From positions 44,330-108,329 of the forward strand of contig CAZMNF010000002.1 of the NCBI GenBank assembly GCA_964567595.1: a stretch of 64,000 bases of DNA, read 5' to 3'. The notes under the pieces are model-generated. The model made no database searches, was not told where the DNA came from, and was given only the letters and a program-made list of their open reading frames with translations. Source of the stretch: CAZMNF01 sp964567595. Its GTDB lineage: Bacteria; Bipolaricaulota; Bipolaricaulia; RBG-16-55-9. A program made the translations under genes and the position numbers. Positions 16,991-25,200 of the stretch are shown one piece after another; position 1 is the stretch's first letter, and each line of letters starts with the position of its first letter.

Positions 16991-17836
16991 TTACAGTTGG
17001 GAGTCCGTCCATCGCTGGCCGTACGTCGTGGGCTGGCAGACGAGCGTTTCACAGCTCAGGTCGCGGCTCGCGGCCGCTGCCATATGCGTCGCTTCCGCTA
17101 CGCCCGCGACAACCGCGAAGTACACAGGGCCGCTGCCGCTCAGGCCGAAGGCCGCGTTGTTGGCTAGGAGCCAGTTCCGATAGGACCGCAGTCGGGGCTC
17201 CCGTTGGAGCGCGGCGGCCTCCAGATCGTTGGCGTATGGTGCATTGACCAAGGATGAAGACCGCAACTGATCAAACGTTTGATAGACCTCGGATGTCGCC
17301 AATGGCCAAGGCGGCACCAGCAGCACGTACGCCTCGTCGAGCCCCGGATTTCGGTCGTCCATCGGCTCGATCCGATCGCCGCGGCCGCTCACGCGGCACC
17401 GCCCGCCGTGGAGGAAGAACGGCACGTCGCTGCCGAGCCGGCGTGCGTACGGCTGGAGCTCGTCTCGACTCAACCTAAGCTCCCAAAGGCGATTGAGCGC
17501 GATAAACGTGGCCGCCGCGTCGCTGCTGCCGCCGCCGAGTCCTGCGCCCGTCGGGATGCGCTTGTCCACCCGGACGGATAATCCCGTACCCCGGTCAACA
17601 TGCTCGTCGAGCAACGCAATCGCGCGTCGCACCAAGTTCGCGCTCGGATCGATCCCGAGATCCGGAACCGTCGTTACTTGGACGCCTGAGGCCTCGTGCG
17701 TCGTCAGCGTCAACCGATCGCTCAGATCGATCGTCTGGAACAGGGATGCGATCTCGTGGTAGCCGTCGGCGCGCACGCCTCGAATGCGCAACCCGAGGTT
17801 CAGCTTGGCGCAAGCGGCCATCGTCACAGGGGTCAT
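16991..17836 (-). CDS. ispE: 4-diphosphocytidyl-2-C-methyl-D-erythritol kinase
   Basis: 281 residues, a GHMP kinase of the MEP isoprenoid pathway. Seen: ACAKLNLGLRIRGVRADGYHEI at the N-terminus, the ATP-binding PTGAGLGGGSSDAAA loop and the C-terminal GLSGSGPVYFAV. The ATG at 17836 is used; an ATG 15 nt downstream is equally close to the conserved AKLNL. It lies at the 3' end of the efp-asp23-amaP-nusB run. ispF lies at 43.6 kb in the same window. Confidence 0.93.
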   Translation of the reverse strand: MTPVTMAACAKLNLGLRIRGVRADGYHEIASLFQTIDLSDRLTLTTHEASGVQVTTVPDLGIDPSANLVRRAIALLDEHVDRGTGLSVRVDKRIPTGAGLGGGSSDAAATFIALNRLWELRLSRDELQPYARRLGSDVPFFLHGGRCRVSGRGDRIEPMDDRNPGLDEAYVLLVPPWPLATSEVYQTFDQLRSSSLVNAPYANDLEAAALQREPRLRSYRNWLLANNAAFGLSGSGPVYFAVVAGVAEATHMAAAASRDLSCETLVCQPTTYGQRWTDSQL

Positions 17837-17874
17837 GCTGTGAGTGTCGATCGGTTAGCGGTCCGCCAATGCCG

Positions 17875-18345
17875 TCAAGCGGGGTCGGACGATGGGCCGG
17901 AGGAGGTCTCGGCGTGGGGCCGCCGTTCCTTCCAGAGCCGATCCAGGATCCCGTTGACGAACGATCCGGATCGCTCGGTGCCGTACGCCTTGGCGAGCTC
18001 GACGGCCTCGTCGATGATCACCTGCGGGGGAATGTCCTCGCGATAGAGCATCTCGTAGACGCCGAGGCGTAGCACATTGCGATCGACCGCGTGGAGGCGT
18101 TCCAGGCGCCAGCCGGCCGCGCGCTCCGCGATCTCGCGATCCAGCTCGGCCCGAGTTCGGTCAATCCCGGTCAACACCTCCTCGACGTATTCGAGCCGGT
18201 CGGGGCTGATCTCCAACTCCGGGTGACGCGCGCGCCACTCCGCAAGCCATTGCTCATAGAGCTCCCATAGGTCGGCGGATCCCCCTTGGAGGTCGTGCTG
18301 ATAGAGCAACTTCAGGATCTGTTGGCGCGCTCGACGTCGCTTCAT
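17875..18345 (-). CDS. nusB: Transcription antitermination factor NusB
   Basis: 156 residues, all helical. It binds boxA RNA with S10 in rRNA antitermination. It has the N-terminal RRRARQQILKLLYQHDL motif and the C-terminal LRLGVYEMLYREDIPPQVIIDEAVELAKAYG and FVNGILDRL segments. The C-terminus has an extra polar tail. It lies downstream of the asp23-amaP-DUF2273 genes, an order common in Gram-positive and related bacteria. Confidence 0.94.
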   Translation of the reverse strand: MKRRRARQQILKLLYQHDLQGGSADLWELYEQWLAEWRARHPELEISPDRLEYVEEVLTGIDRTRAELDREIAERAAGWRLERLHAVDRNVLRLGVYEMLYREDIPPQVIIDEAVELAKAYGTERSGSFVNGILDRLWKERRPHAETSSGPSSDPA

Positions 18346-18359
18346 GGAAAGCCCGTCGC

Positions 18360-18569
18360 CTAGCTTCGCCGAAGGACGACGTCGCTCAGCTCGCGCAGCT
18401 TGGCCCGCAGCTCGTCGGACTCCAGAAGCTGGCCGAGGATGGCCCCGATCACAGCCAACGCAAGAACCAACAACATGCCGGAAAACGACAGCCAGACCCA
18501 GAGCAAGCCAAGGAAGCCGCCCACCAGCGCGCCCATCCAGGCTCGAGACAGGTTAGTCAACGCGATCAC
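18360..18569 (-). CDS. Small membrane protein of the DUF2273 type
   Basis: 69 residues with two hydrophobic stretches (WMGALVGGFLGLLWVWLSFSGMLLVLALAVIGAILGQLL) and a charged tail. In asp23 operons a DUF2273 protein with this layout usually accompanies AmaP. The GTG start lies inside the 3' end of amaP (17-nt overlap), so it is coupled to it. Confidence 0.7.
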   Translation of the reverse strand: MIALTNLSRAWMGALVGGFLGLLWVWLSFSGMLLVLALAVIGAILGQLLESDELRAKLRELSDVVLRRS

Positions 18570-19134
18570 GCTCCTCGGGAAGGTCCGTGGGTTGATCGGT
18601 CGTTTCCGAGCGTTCCGGAAGCGCCTGCGGCGATTCCGCCTTGAACGCCTGGGCCGTCACGTCGACCCGCTCCACGGTTACGCCGATGCGGTCCTCGATC
18701 CGGCTGCGCACGTCGGTCTGGATCCGCTCGCTGATCTCGGGAATCCGCCTGTCCGGTGGGAGTGAAAACCGCACGGCGATGCGCAGGCCCTCCTCCGCGG
18801 AGCGAATCCATACTCGGGCGTCGTCGATGGCGAACGTATCTCGGAGGATATCGTGCACCAGGCTCCGCACGGCCTCCGGGGAGATGGAGATTGAGCCGCC
18901 CGATCCCATCGTCTCGATGGGCGCTCGCGAGCGCGCGGTCTCCACCACTTGGGCGAGAAAATGGACGGCCGTGCCCAACGCGACGACGCCCAACACGCCC
19001 AGAACGATCGGCGAAAGCGGGTCGAGCTCCAGCTGGCCGGCGACGTTCAACAGGAGCAACACGCCCAGAACGGCCGAGCCGAGGAAGCCCGTTCCCAACC
19101 CGACCTCGCGCAACCATCCCCACACGCCGGTCAT
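18553..19134 (-). CDS. amaP: AmaP-like alkaline-shock membrane anchor protein
   Basis: 193 residues. Two N-terminal membrane helices (about 13-35 and 43-66) are followed by a cytoplasmic domain with an Asp23-like core (GGSISISPEAVRSLVHDIL, RVWIRSAEEGLRIAVRF). In Staphylococcus AmaP anchors Asp23 to the membrane; gene order and domain layout agree here. The ATG overlaps the asp23 stop (ATGA). Confidence 0.8.
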   Translation of the reverse strand: MTGVWGWLREVGLGTGFLGSAVLGVLLLLNVAGQLELDPLSPIVLGVLGVVALGTAVHFLAQVVETARSRAPIETMGSGGSISISPEAVRSLVHDILRDTFAIDDARVWIRSAEEGLRIAVRFSLPPDRRIPEISERIQTDVRSRIEDRIGVTVERVDVTAQAFKAESPQALPERSETTDQPTDLPEERDRVD

Positions 19135-19628
19135 GAGCGCTCGTGGGCCTGCTTCAGGGAATTGATGGCCACGTCCGCGTCGCTGTCCGTCTCGGTGGCC
19201 TCGCCGTCGGATTCGGGGGACGCCGGGGCCGCATCGGTGTCGTCGGCCCGCTCCTCGTCTCCCTGAGGCCACGTGCCCGCGGGGAGCGCCAAGTCGCTGA
19301 CGTAGATGTGGACGCCGTCGACGCGATAGCCCGTCATCTCTTCGATCTCGCGCTTGACGTGTGACTGGAGCGTGCGGGCGACGTCCTGGATGGGATAGCC
19401 GTACTGGACGGACACGTAGAGCGTGACCGTGACGACGTCGTTCTCCACATGGGCAAAGACGCCCCGTCGTCCCCGCTCGTCCCCGAGAAAGACCTTCAGG
19501 TTGTCGGCCACGTTGCCGCGCAGGCTGCTGATGCCGTCGACGCCGGCCGCAGCCATGCCGGCGATCGAGGCGATGACGTGCTCGGTGATGCTGACCTTCC
19601 GCTGCAGTCGCCCGTGTTGCCCTTCCAT
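19131..19628 (-). CDS. Asp23/Gls24 family envelope stress protein
   Basis: About 165 residues with the Asp23 core: VSITEHVIASIAGMAAAGVDGI, VFAHVENDVVTVTLYVSVQYGY and DVARTLQSHVKREIEEMTGYRVDGVHIYV. The tail is acidic. AAGGAG lies 9-12 nt before GTG 19631 and ATG 19628, so one of these is the start; a GTG at 19661 inside efp has no such site. The protein would bind AmaP at the membrane and act in cell-envelope homeostasis. Confidence 0.9.
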   Translation of the reverse strand: MEGQHGRLQRKVSITEHVIASIAGMAAAGVDGISSLRGNVADNLKVFLGDERGRRGVFAHVENDVVTVTLYVSVQYGYPIQDVARTLQSHVKREIEEMTGYRVDGVHIYVSDLALPAGTWPQGDEERADDTDAAPASPESDGEATETDSDADVAINSLKQAHERS

Positions 19629-19653
19629 CACGTCATCCGTCTCCTTAAGCGCA

Positions 19654-20214
19654 TCAGGCACGCTCGATGTAGCTCCCGTCGCGAGTGTCGACCTTGATCC
19701 GTTCGTCCTTGTCGATGAACAACGGGACCTTGACCGTCAAGCCGGTCTCCAACGTCGCCGACTTCATGCCGCCGGCGGCGGTGTCGCCCCTCACACCCGG
19801 CTCCGTGTCCGCGACGCGCAGCGGCACCGTCACGGGGAGCGAGATCTTGAGGAACGATCCCTCGTGGAACATGCCCTTGACGTCCATGTTCTCCACGAGA
19901 TAGTTCTGCGCTTCCCCGATCTGGGCGGAACTGAGCGAGTGTTGCTCGTACGTCTCCTGGTCGAGGAAGTAGAAGCGTTCGCCGTCGGAGTACATGTAGG
20001 TCATGTCCCGCTCGTCGAGAAAGGCCTTCTCGATCTCGTCGGCCTCCCCGAAGCTCTCGGAGATGACCTTGCCGGTCAGCAGGTGCTTCAGCTTCGTCTG
20101 CACCAAGGACCGGCCGCGGCCCTTGACCATATGGGTCGCTTCGACCACGGTGTAGAGCTCGCCCTGGTACTCCACGGTCATGCCCTTTTTCAAGTCGTTC
20201 AACCCCACGGTCAT
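19654..20214 (-). CDS. efp: Elongation factor P
   Basis: 186 residues, the usual length, with three beta-barrel domains. It relieves ribosome stalling at polyproline. C-terminal signature KVPLFIDKDERIKVDTRDGSYI. The tip of the loop in domain I reads MVKGRGRSL: the residue that is Lys34 in E. coli is an Arg here (Arg33), as in Thermus. No earP, epmA/B or deoxyhypusine-type gene is nearby, so modification is unknown. It leads the efp-asp23-amaP run. Confidence 0.95.
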   Translation of the reverse strand: MTVGLNDLKKGMTVEYQGELYTVVEATHMVKGRGRSLVQTKLKHLLTGKVISESFGEADEIEKAFLDERDMTYMYSDGERFYFLDQETYEQHSLSSAQIGEAQNYLVENMDVKGMFHEGSFLKISLPVTVPLRVADTEPGVRGDTAAGGMKSATLETGLTVKVPLFIDKDERIKVDTRDGSYIERA

Positions 20215-20235
20215 CGGCCTCCATATCGAGAGGAT

Positions 20236-21198
20236 CTAGACGTTCTCATCGGACTCCGATTCCGCCCGCTCGCGTTGTCGACTCGCGAGGTACGTCAGCC
20301 CCAAGCCGACGATATATAGTACAACGATGGAGGCGGCCATGGCCAACTGCGTGAACAGATCGGGCGGCGTGAAGAACGCCCCGACGCCGAAGCCGACGAT
20401 GACGACGATCCGCCACTGCTTCACGAACGTCCCGTGCTCGACGAGGCCCATCTTGACCAGAAAAAACATGGCCAGCGGCAGCTCGAACGCCAGCCCGAAC
20501 ACGAGCATGAACAGCATGGAGAAGGAAATGTAGTTCCCGACGCTGAACATCGGGCTGATCAACGGCCGACCGATGCCCACCAGGAACTCCATGCCGAGGG
20601 GGAGAATAACGATGAAACTGAAGGCGACGCCGATGTAGAAGAGCGTGCTGCCCGAGACGAGAAAGCTGACCAAATACGAGCGCTCGTTGCGATAGAGCGC
20701 CGGCATGACGAACTTCCAGAGCTGGAAAATGACCGCCGGCATGCCGACGATCAAGCCCGTGAGCGCTGCGAGCTTGAGGTAGCTGAAAAACGCCTCGGCG
20801 GGATGGAGAAAGACCAGCCCCGTCGGCAGAAGCCGCTCGCGCAGCTGGTCGATCATCAGCGAGGCGTTCTGCGACACGGTCTGCTCCTCCTGGCCTTGGT
20901 CGACGCCGTAGTCGACCAGCATCTCCTTGAGCATCGTCAGGATCTGATCGAGCGCGTTCGGCTGGATGGGGCTCGTGGTGTCCATCGCGCTCTGGAACGG
21001 CCCGAGCAGGAGCTGAAGCAGCGGTTCTTTGAATATGTAGGCCAACACGGCGATAGCGCCCACGGCCACGATCGCGTAGATGAGCCGTGCGCGCAGCTCA
21101 TCCAGATGATCGGTCAGGCTCATCTGGTTCGACTCGACTTCGTCCTCGGGCTGGGAGTCGTTGTCGTCGTTATGATGAACTGGGTCCTCGGATGCCAT
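20236..21198 (-). CDS. tatC: Sec-independent translocase TatC, with a long loop
   Basis: 320 residues with six membrane segments. Core motifs: MSLTDHLDELRARL at the N-terminus, HPAEAFFSYLKLA, VIFQLWKFVMPALYRNER and FGLAFELPLAMFFLVKMG. TatC recognises twin-arginine signal peptides. The first periplasmic loop carries an extra segment of about 50 residues (MDTTSPIQPNALDQ... to LRERLLPTG) not found in E. coli TatC. Polar acidic N- and C-terminal tails. No tatA/B is in the window. Confidence 0.93.
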   Translation of the reverse strand: MASEDPVHHNDDNDSQPEDEVESNQMSLTDHLDELRARLIYAIVAVGAIAVLAYIFKEPLLQLLLGPFQSAMDTTSPIQPNALDQILTMLKEMLVDYGVDQGQEEQTVSQNASLMIDQLRERLLPTGLVFLHPAEAFFSYLKLAALTGLIVGMPAVIFQLWKFVMPALYRNERSYLVSFLVSGSTLFYIGVAFSFIVILPLGMEFLVGIGRPLISPMFSVGNYISFSMLFMLVFGLAFELPLAMFFLVKMGLVEHGTFVKQWRIVVIVGFGVGAFFTPPDLFTQLAMAASIVVLYIVGLGLTYLASRQRERAESESDENV

Positions 21199-21240
21199 CG
21201 CGTGCCCCCTCTGTCGACGATTCGTTGTGCGGCCGGGTGG

Positions 21241-22605
21241 TCAGTCCGACTGTAGCACGGCGCGCTCGGCGTCCACCAACCCATGGCCCTGCGCGGACAG
21301 CGCCAACCCGAGATCCTCGGCGCTCTGTCGCAGTCGACGGCGCACGTCAGGAAGATCGCGGACGCCGGAGGACATGAGCAACGCCGCCGTGCCCGTCACG
21401 AATGGAACGGAGAACGACGTCCCGTTCTGCACCTGATAGTCCCCCTCCTGACCGGTCGTGATGAGGTCGATCCCGGGCGCCGTCAGCTCCACCTCCGACC
21501 CTTGGTTGCTGAACCAGGCCCGGCGATCCTGGCGGTTCGTGGAGGCGACGGCAACGACCTCCGGATAGGCGGCCGGGTAGAGCACGCGCTCGCCCGTGTT
21601 GCCGACCGCGGAGACCATCAGGATGCCCCGGTCGTGGGCCGCCTCAACGGCGTCGCGCAGGGCGGGGTTGTCCTCGTCGGTCCCGAGGCTCATGTTGATG
21701 ATGTCGGCGCCGCGTTCGGCCGCCCACTCGATGCCACGCACCAGATCGCTGATCGAGCCCTGCTCGTCGTAGCGCAGCATCTTGACGACCCAGACCCCCA
21801 CGTCCGGTGCCGCGCCGACCAGACCTCGGCCGTTCTCGGACGCCGCCAGAATCCCGGCCACACCCGACCCGTGCCCGTTGTCATCCGCCGGATCGTCGTC
21901 GCGGTTGACCAGATCGACGCCACCCCGGATGCGAGCGTTCAGGTCGGGATGATCCAGGTCGGCGCCGGTATCGAGCGTCGCGACCTGCACGCCGTCGCCC
22001 ATGGCGCTGTTGTGCGGCATGACGAGCGCCTGCGTGCACCCGGCGAGCACGGGCACAGCCACGAGCCCCAGCCCGAGGAGCATCACGGGGCGCCGACGGC
22101 CGCGACACATGAGCGCCCCAACGACGCTGAGCCCCAACGCCAGCGCGAGTCCCATCGGCCCGCTCGAGCGTGCCGACTCGGCCCGGTGGACATCGGGAAC
22201 GCGCACCCGCTCGGCGCCCCAGTTGTAGAACTCGGCCGGCGTCGCTTGGCCCTGGACGTTCGCGTCCTTGGCGTCGGGAAACGCGTCGCCGGCCAGGCGC
22301 TCCGGCGTTGCCACGGTGCCGTCTGCTACGACATAGCGGACGTCCGACCGGGCTCGGAGCGGGGCGATCTGTGTCTCATCCAGTCGCGCCTTCACCGCGT
22401 TGATGAGCGGCAGGTCCGTCGCGTCCGCGCCCTGGGCCGCCAAGGACGGCACCAGCCCAGCTGCGGCCGAGCTCGACTCCGAAGCCGCAGCATCGCGCGA
22501 CTTGAGCCCAACGATGACCGATCGTTCGGCCGCGCCCGCAACGGACCCGACGAAGAGCAGAATCGCGCAGGCAAATGCCAGGGCACGGATCGCGTGTCGC
22601 GGCAT
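21241..22605 (-). CDS. Subtilisin-like S8 protease with an inserted membrane hairpin
   Basis: 454 residues. Signal peptide (1-26), then an I9-like propeptide (about 28-100). The catalytic domain has the full triad: Asp212 (ATLDTGADLDHP), His245 (DDNGHGSGVAG) and Ser397 (QNGTSFSVPFVTG), plus the oxyanion Asn335 (SAVGN). Unusually, residues 145-200, between FYNWGAERVRVPDVH and GDGVQVATLD, hold two hydrophobic stretches (150-167 and 174-189) around CRGRRRP. The second ends in a lipobox-like VLAGC190. A normal subtilisin runs through this point without a gap. The insertion would tether the catalytic domain to the membrane; whether Cys190 is lipidated is unknown. It neighbours tatC but has no RR signal. 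Confidence 0.85.
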   Translation of the reverse strand: MPRHAIRALAFACAILLFVGSVAGAAERSVIVGLKSRDAAASESSSAAAGLVPSLAAQGADATDLPLINAVKARLDETQIAPLRARSDVRYVVADGTVATPERLAGDAFPDAKDANVQGQATPAEFYNWGAERVRVPDVHRAESARSSGPMGLALALGLSVVGALMCRGRRRPVMLLGLGLVAVPVLAGCTQALVMPHNSAMGDGVQVATLDTGADLDHPDLNARIRGGVDLVNRDDDPADDNGHGSGVAGILAASENGRGLVGAAPDVGVWVVKMLRYDEQGSISDLVRGIEWAAERGADIINMSLGTDEDNPALRDAVEAAHDRGILMVSAVGNTGERVLYPAAYPEVVAVASTNRQDRRAWFSNQGSEVELTAPGIDLITTGQEGDYQVQNGTSFSVPFVTGTAALLMSSGVRDLPDVRRRLRQSAEDLGLALSAQGHGLVDAERAVLQSD

Positions 22606-22649
22606 GAATGTCGTCTCCTTCCTCCCCCATCGCCCAGTGATGGCCCGTC

Positions 22650-25025
22650 TTACGATGTCACTTCGACAACCGTTGCGCCGTCGCCGCCCTCGCTCGGCGG
22701 CGCCGTGTAGGAGCGCACGACGCGCGGGTCGTTGTCCAATTGAGCTCGAACCTCGCGGCGCAACGTCCCCGTGCCCTTGCCGTGGATGAGCCGCGCCCGC
22801 TCGACGTTGCTCAGCACGAGCCGATCGAGATACTGGTCGACCTCGCGCCGCGCTTCGTCCACCGTCATGCCTCGCAGGTTCAACTCCAGGCCGACGCCCG
22901 CCGTGGAGTTGGCCTCCACCGAGACCTGCGACCGACGCCGTTCCCCCGAGGCGGACGGGATGCGCGATTCGGGTTGCGGCGAGTCGGCCCGCTCAAGGTC
23001 GTCCAGCTCGACCTCAATGCGCATCTCGTCCACCTCGACGCTGATGCGCCGCTCGCTGTCGACGTTGCGAACGATGCCTTCTTGCGCAACAGGTCGGACG
23101 TAGACGCCCATGCCGACCTCCAAATCCGCCAGGGTCAAGCGAGCCTCGCCCGTCTCAAACGCCTCGTCGGCCGCTTCGCCCATCGCCGCTTCAACGGACT
23201 GGAGCCGCTTGAGACGCTGGCGCAGGTCGGCCTCGTCCGCTTCGCGGGCCTCGTGCAGCGCGGCCTCGATCTCGGAGCGGGCCTGCTTGAGCTCGCTCTC
23301 CAGCTCGCGTATCTCCTCGCGCAGCTCCGTCGACTTGCCGGCCTCCAACTCCGTCAGGCGCCGCTGATACCGCTCGCGGTCGGCCTGAAGCTCCTCGCGC
23401 TCCCGATCCAGCTGCGCCCGCGCCTCGGAGAGTTCCCCGCGCTCCTGCTCGAGCATGCGGATGAGCTCTTCCGCCTTGACGGCGCCCTCCGCCATGGAGG
23501 CCTTGGCCGCCTCGACGACGTCGGACGGCATCCCGAGCCGCTCGGCGATGACGAACGCGTTGCTGGAGCCGACGCCCTCCATAAGCCGATAGGTCGGCCG
23601 CAACGTCGTCACGTCGAACTCCACCGAACAGGTTTTCAGTTGCTCCGTCTTGTAGGCAAAATGCTTCAATGCGCCGAAGTGGGTCGTCACGACCAGGCGG
23701 CATTCGGTGTCCAACAGCCGTTGCAGAATGCCCATCCCGAGCGCGGCCCCCTCCCGCGGGTCGGTGCCCGCGCCGAGTTCGTCAATGAGCACGAGCGACT
23801 GCTCGTCGATCTCGTCGATGAAGCCGATGATGTTTTCCATGTGCGAGGAGAACGTGCTCAGGTTCTGCTGGATCGACTGCTCGTCGCCGACGTCGCTGCG
23901 CACGTGGGGAAACACGTTGATCTCGCTGTCGTCTTCGGCCGGAATCGGCAAGCCGGCTTGGGCCATGAGCGTCAGCAGCCCGACGGTCTTGAGCGTGACG
24001 GTCTTGCCGCCGGTGTTCGGCCCCGTGATCAACATCCCGCGCTGGCGGTCCCCGAAGTCGACGCTGACGGGCACGACGGTCTCGGGATCGAGCAACGGGT
24101 GTCGGGCTTCGAGCAAGCGGACGCGCCCGTTGGTGTTGAGCTCCGGGATGGTCGCCCCGCGATGGAGCGCGTAGCGGGCGCGAGCGTAGAGCCCGTCGAG
24201 CTTGGCCAACGTGTGGAGCGTCTCCTCGATCTTGCGGCTCTCGTCGTGGACCTTGGCGGTCAGTTCGCGCAGGATGCGAAGCTTTTCGTCACGGATGTCG
24301 CTTTCCAGCTCGCGGATCTCGTTGTTCGTCTCCACGACCGCGCGCGGCTCGACGTAGAGCGTCTGGCCCGAATCGGAACTGTCGTGGACGACGCAGTCGA
24401 GCTCGCGCTTGGCGTGGCTCTTGATCGGCACAACGAGTCGATGGGAGCGGCGCGTAATGATCGCCTCTCGGATCGCGCCGCTGTTCTGGCGGGCATTCAG
24501 GAAGGACTTGAGCTTGTCCTCGACGCGCTCCTCGAGGGTCCGCTTGCGGCGCGAGAGCGTTTTCAACTGGCGCGAGGCCGTCTCCAGCATCTGTCCGTCG
24601 TCGTCGAAGGTGCGTCGGATGGCGCCCTCCAGCTCGCGGAACACGCCGATCCGATCGGCCAACGCGGGCAAGTGCTCGTACTCGCCCTCCAACGCCTCGA
24701 CCTCGTCGCGCAATCGACGCGCGCTCTCCAGCGTCCGGACAATCTTAAGAAAATCGTCCGCATCGAGCGACGTCGTCTCGCTCGCCCGCTTGAGCGCCGA
24801 CGCGAGGTCATCCAGCCCCTCGATGATCAACCCCTCGGTGCCCACCGCCTCGATCATCTCGCGGGTCCGATCGAGCTCTCGTTGAATGGCGGTCGACTCG
24901 GATTGGGGCGCGAGCCCATCCACGGCGTCGCGGCCCAACGGGGACGCCGCCCAGCCTCGGACGTCGGCTAGCACGTGGGAGAACTCCAGGTCTCGGCGTG
25001 TTCGATCGTTGACGATGGGCGCCAT
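22650..25025 (-). CDS. mutS2: Endonuclease MutS2
   Basis: 791 residues, normal for MutS2. Long coiled-coil lever and clamp regions, then the MutS ATPase: Walker A TGPNTGGKTVTLKTVG, FSSHMENI, Walker B SLVLIDELGAGTDPREG and TTHFGALK. After a second coil (about 510-620) and a KOW-like linker comes a C-terminal Smr nuclease domain (LNLRGMTVDEARREVDQYL, IHGKGTGTLRREV). MutS2 acts on recombination intermediates and on collided ribosomes. The start at 25025 has no Shine-Dalgarno but is preceded by a leaderless-type promoter. Divergent from greA. Confidence 0.95.
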   Translation of the reverse strand: MAPIVNDRTRRDLEFSHVLADVRGWAASPLGRDAVDGLAPQSESTAIQRELDRTREMIEAVGTEGLIIEGLDDLASALKRASETTSLDADDFLKIVRTLESARRLRDEVEALEGEYEHLPALADRIGVFRELEGAIRRTFDDDGQMLETASRQLKTLSRRKRTLEERVEDKLKSFLNARQNSGAIREAIITRRSHRLVVPIKSHAKRELDCVVHDSSDSGQTLYVEPRAVVETNNEIRELESDIRDEKLRILRELTAKVHDESRKIEETLHTLAKLDGLYARARYALHRGATIPELNTNGRVRLLEARHPLLDPETVVPVSVDFGDRQRGMLITGPNTGGKTVTLKTVGLLTLMAQAGLPIPAEDDSEINVFPHVRSDVGDEQSIQQNLSTFSSHMENIIGFIDEIDEQSLVLIDELGAGTDPREGAALGMGILQRLLDTECRLVVTTHFGALKHFAYKTEQLKTCSVEFDVTTLRPTYRLMEGVGSSNAFVIAERLGMPSDVVEAAKASMAEGAVKAEELIRMLEQERGELSEARAQLDREREELQADRERYQRRLTELEAGKSTELREEIRELESELKQARSEIEAALHEAREADEADLRQRLKRLQSVEAAMGEAADEAFETGEARLTLADLEVGMGVYVRPVAQEGIVRNVDSERRISVEVDEMRIEVELDDLERADSPQPESRIPSASGERRRSQVSVEANSTAGVGLELNLRGMTVDEARREVDQYLDRLVLSNVERARLIHGKGTGTLRREVRAQLDNDPRVVRSYTAPPSEGGDGATVVEVTS

Positions 25026-25034
25026 GTGCGTTGC

Positions 25035-25063
25035 AGCATAGGCAATGGCCGTCCCATTTGCAA
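25035..25063 (-). promoter_or_regulatory. Leaderless-type promoter of mutS2
   Basis: On the minus strand TTGCAA (25058-25063), 17 bp, TATGCT (25035-25040), then 9 nt to the ATG at 25025. No ribosome-binding site is present. Confidence 0.5.
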
Positions 25064-25161
25064 TTTCAACCGCCCTCTGCGGCGCAACGATGTCCTGGAG
25101 CGGCAAGCGAGTCGACGTGCTGAAGCGAGGAGACGCGCTATTGCAGCAACTGATAAGCATC

Positions 25162-25190
25162 TTGACAGGATTTTGCGGATGCCATACGCT
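25162..25190 (+). promoter_or_regulatory. Leaderless-type promoter of greA
   Basis: A perfect TTGACA (25162-25167), a 17-bp spacer and TACGCT (25185-25190) are followed by 10 nt and the greA ATG at 25201. The mRNA would have a leader of only a few bases. Confidence 0.55.
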
Positions 25191-25200
25191 GATTGCAGCC

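Noticed and set aside
22740..24971. Very long open frame of 743 codons on the plus strand, antisense to mutS2.
   Set aside because: Its translation is rich in Arg, Leu, Gly and His without domains, and it mirrors the codon bias of mutS2. Shadow of a GC-rich gene.
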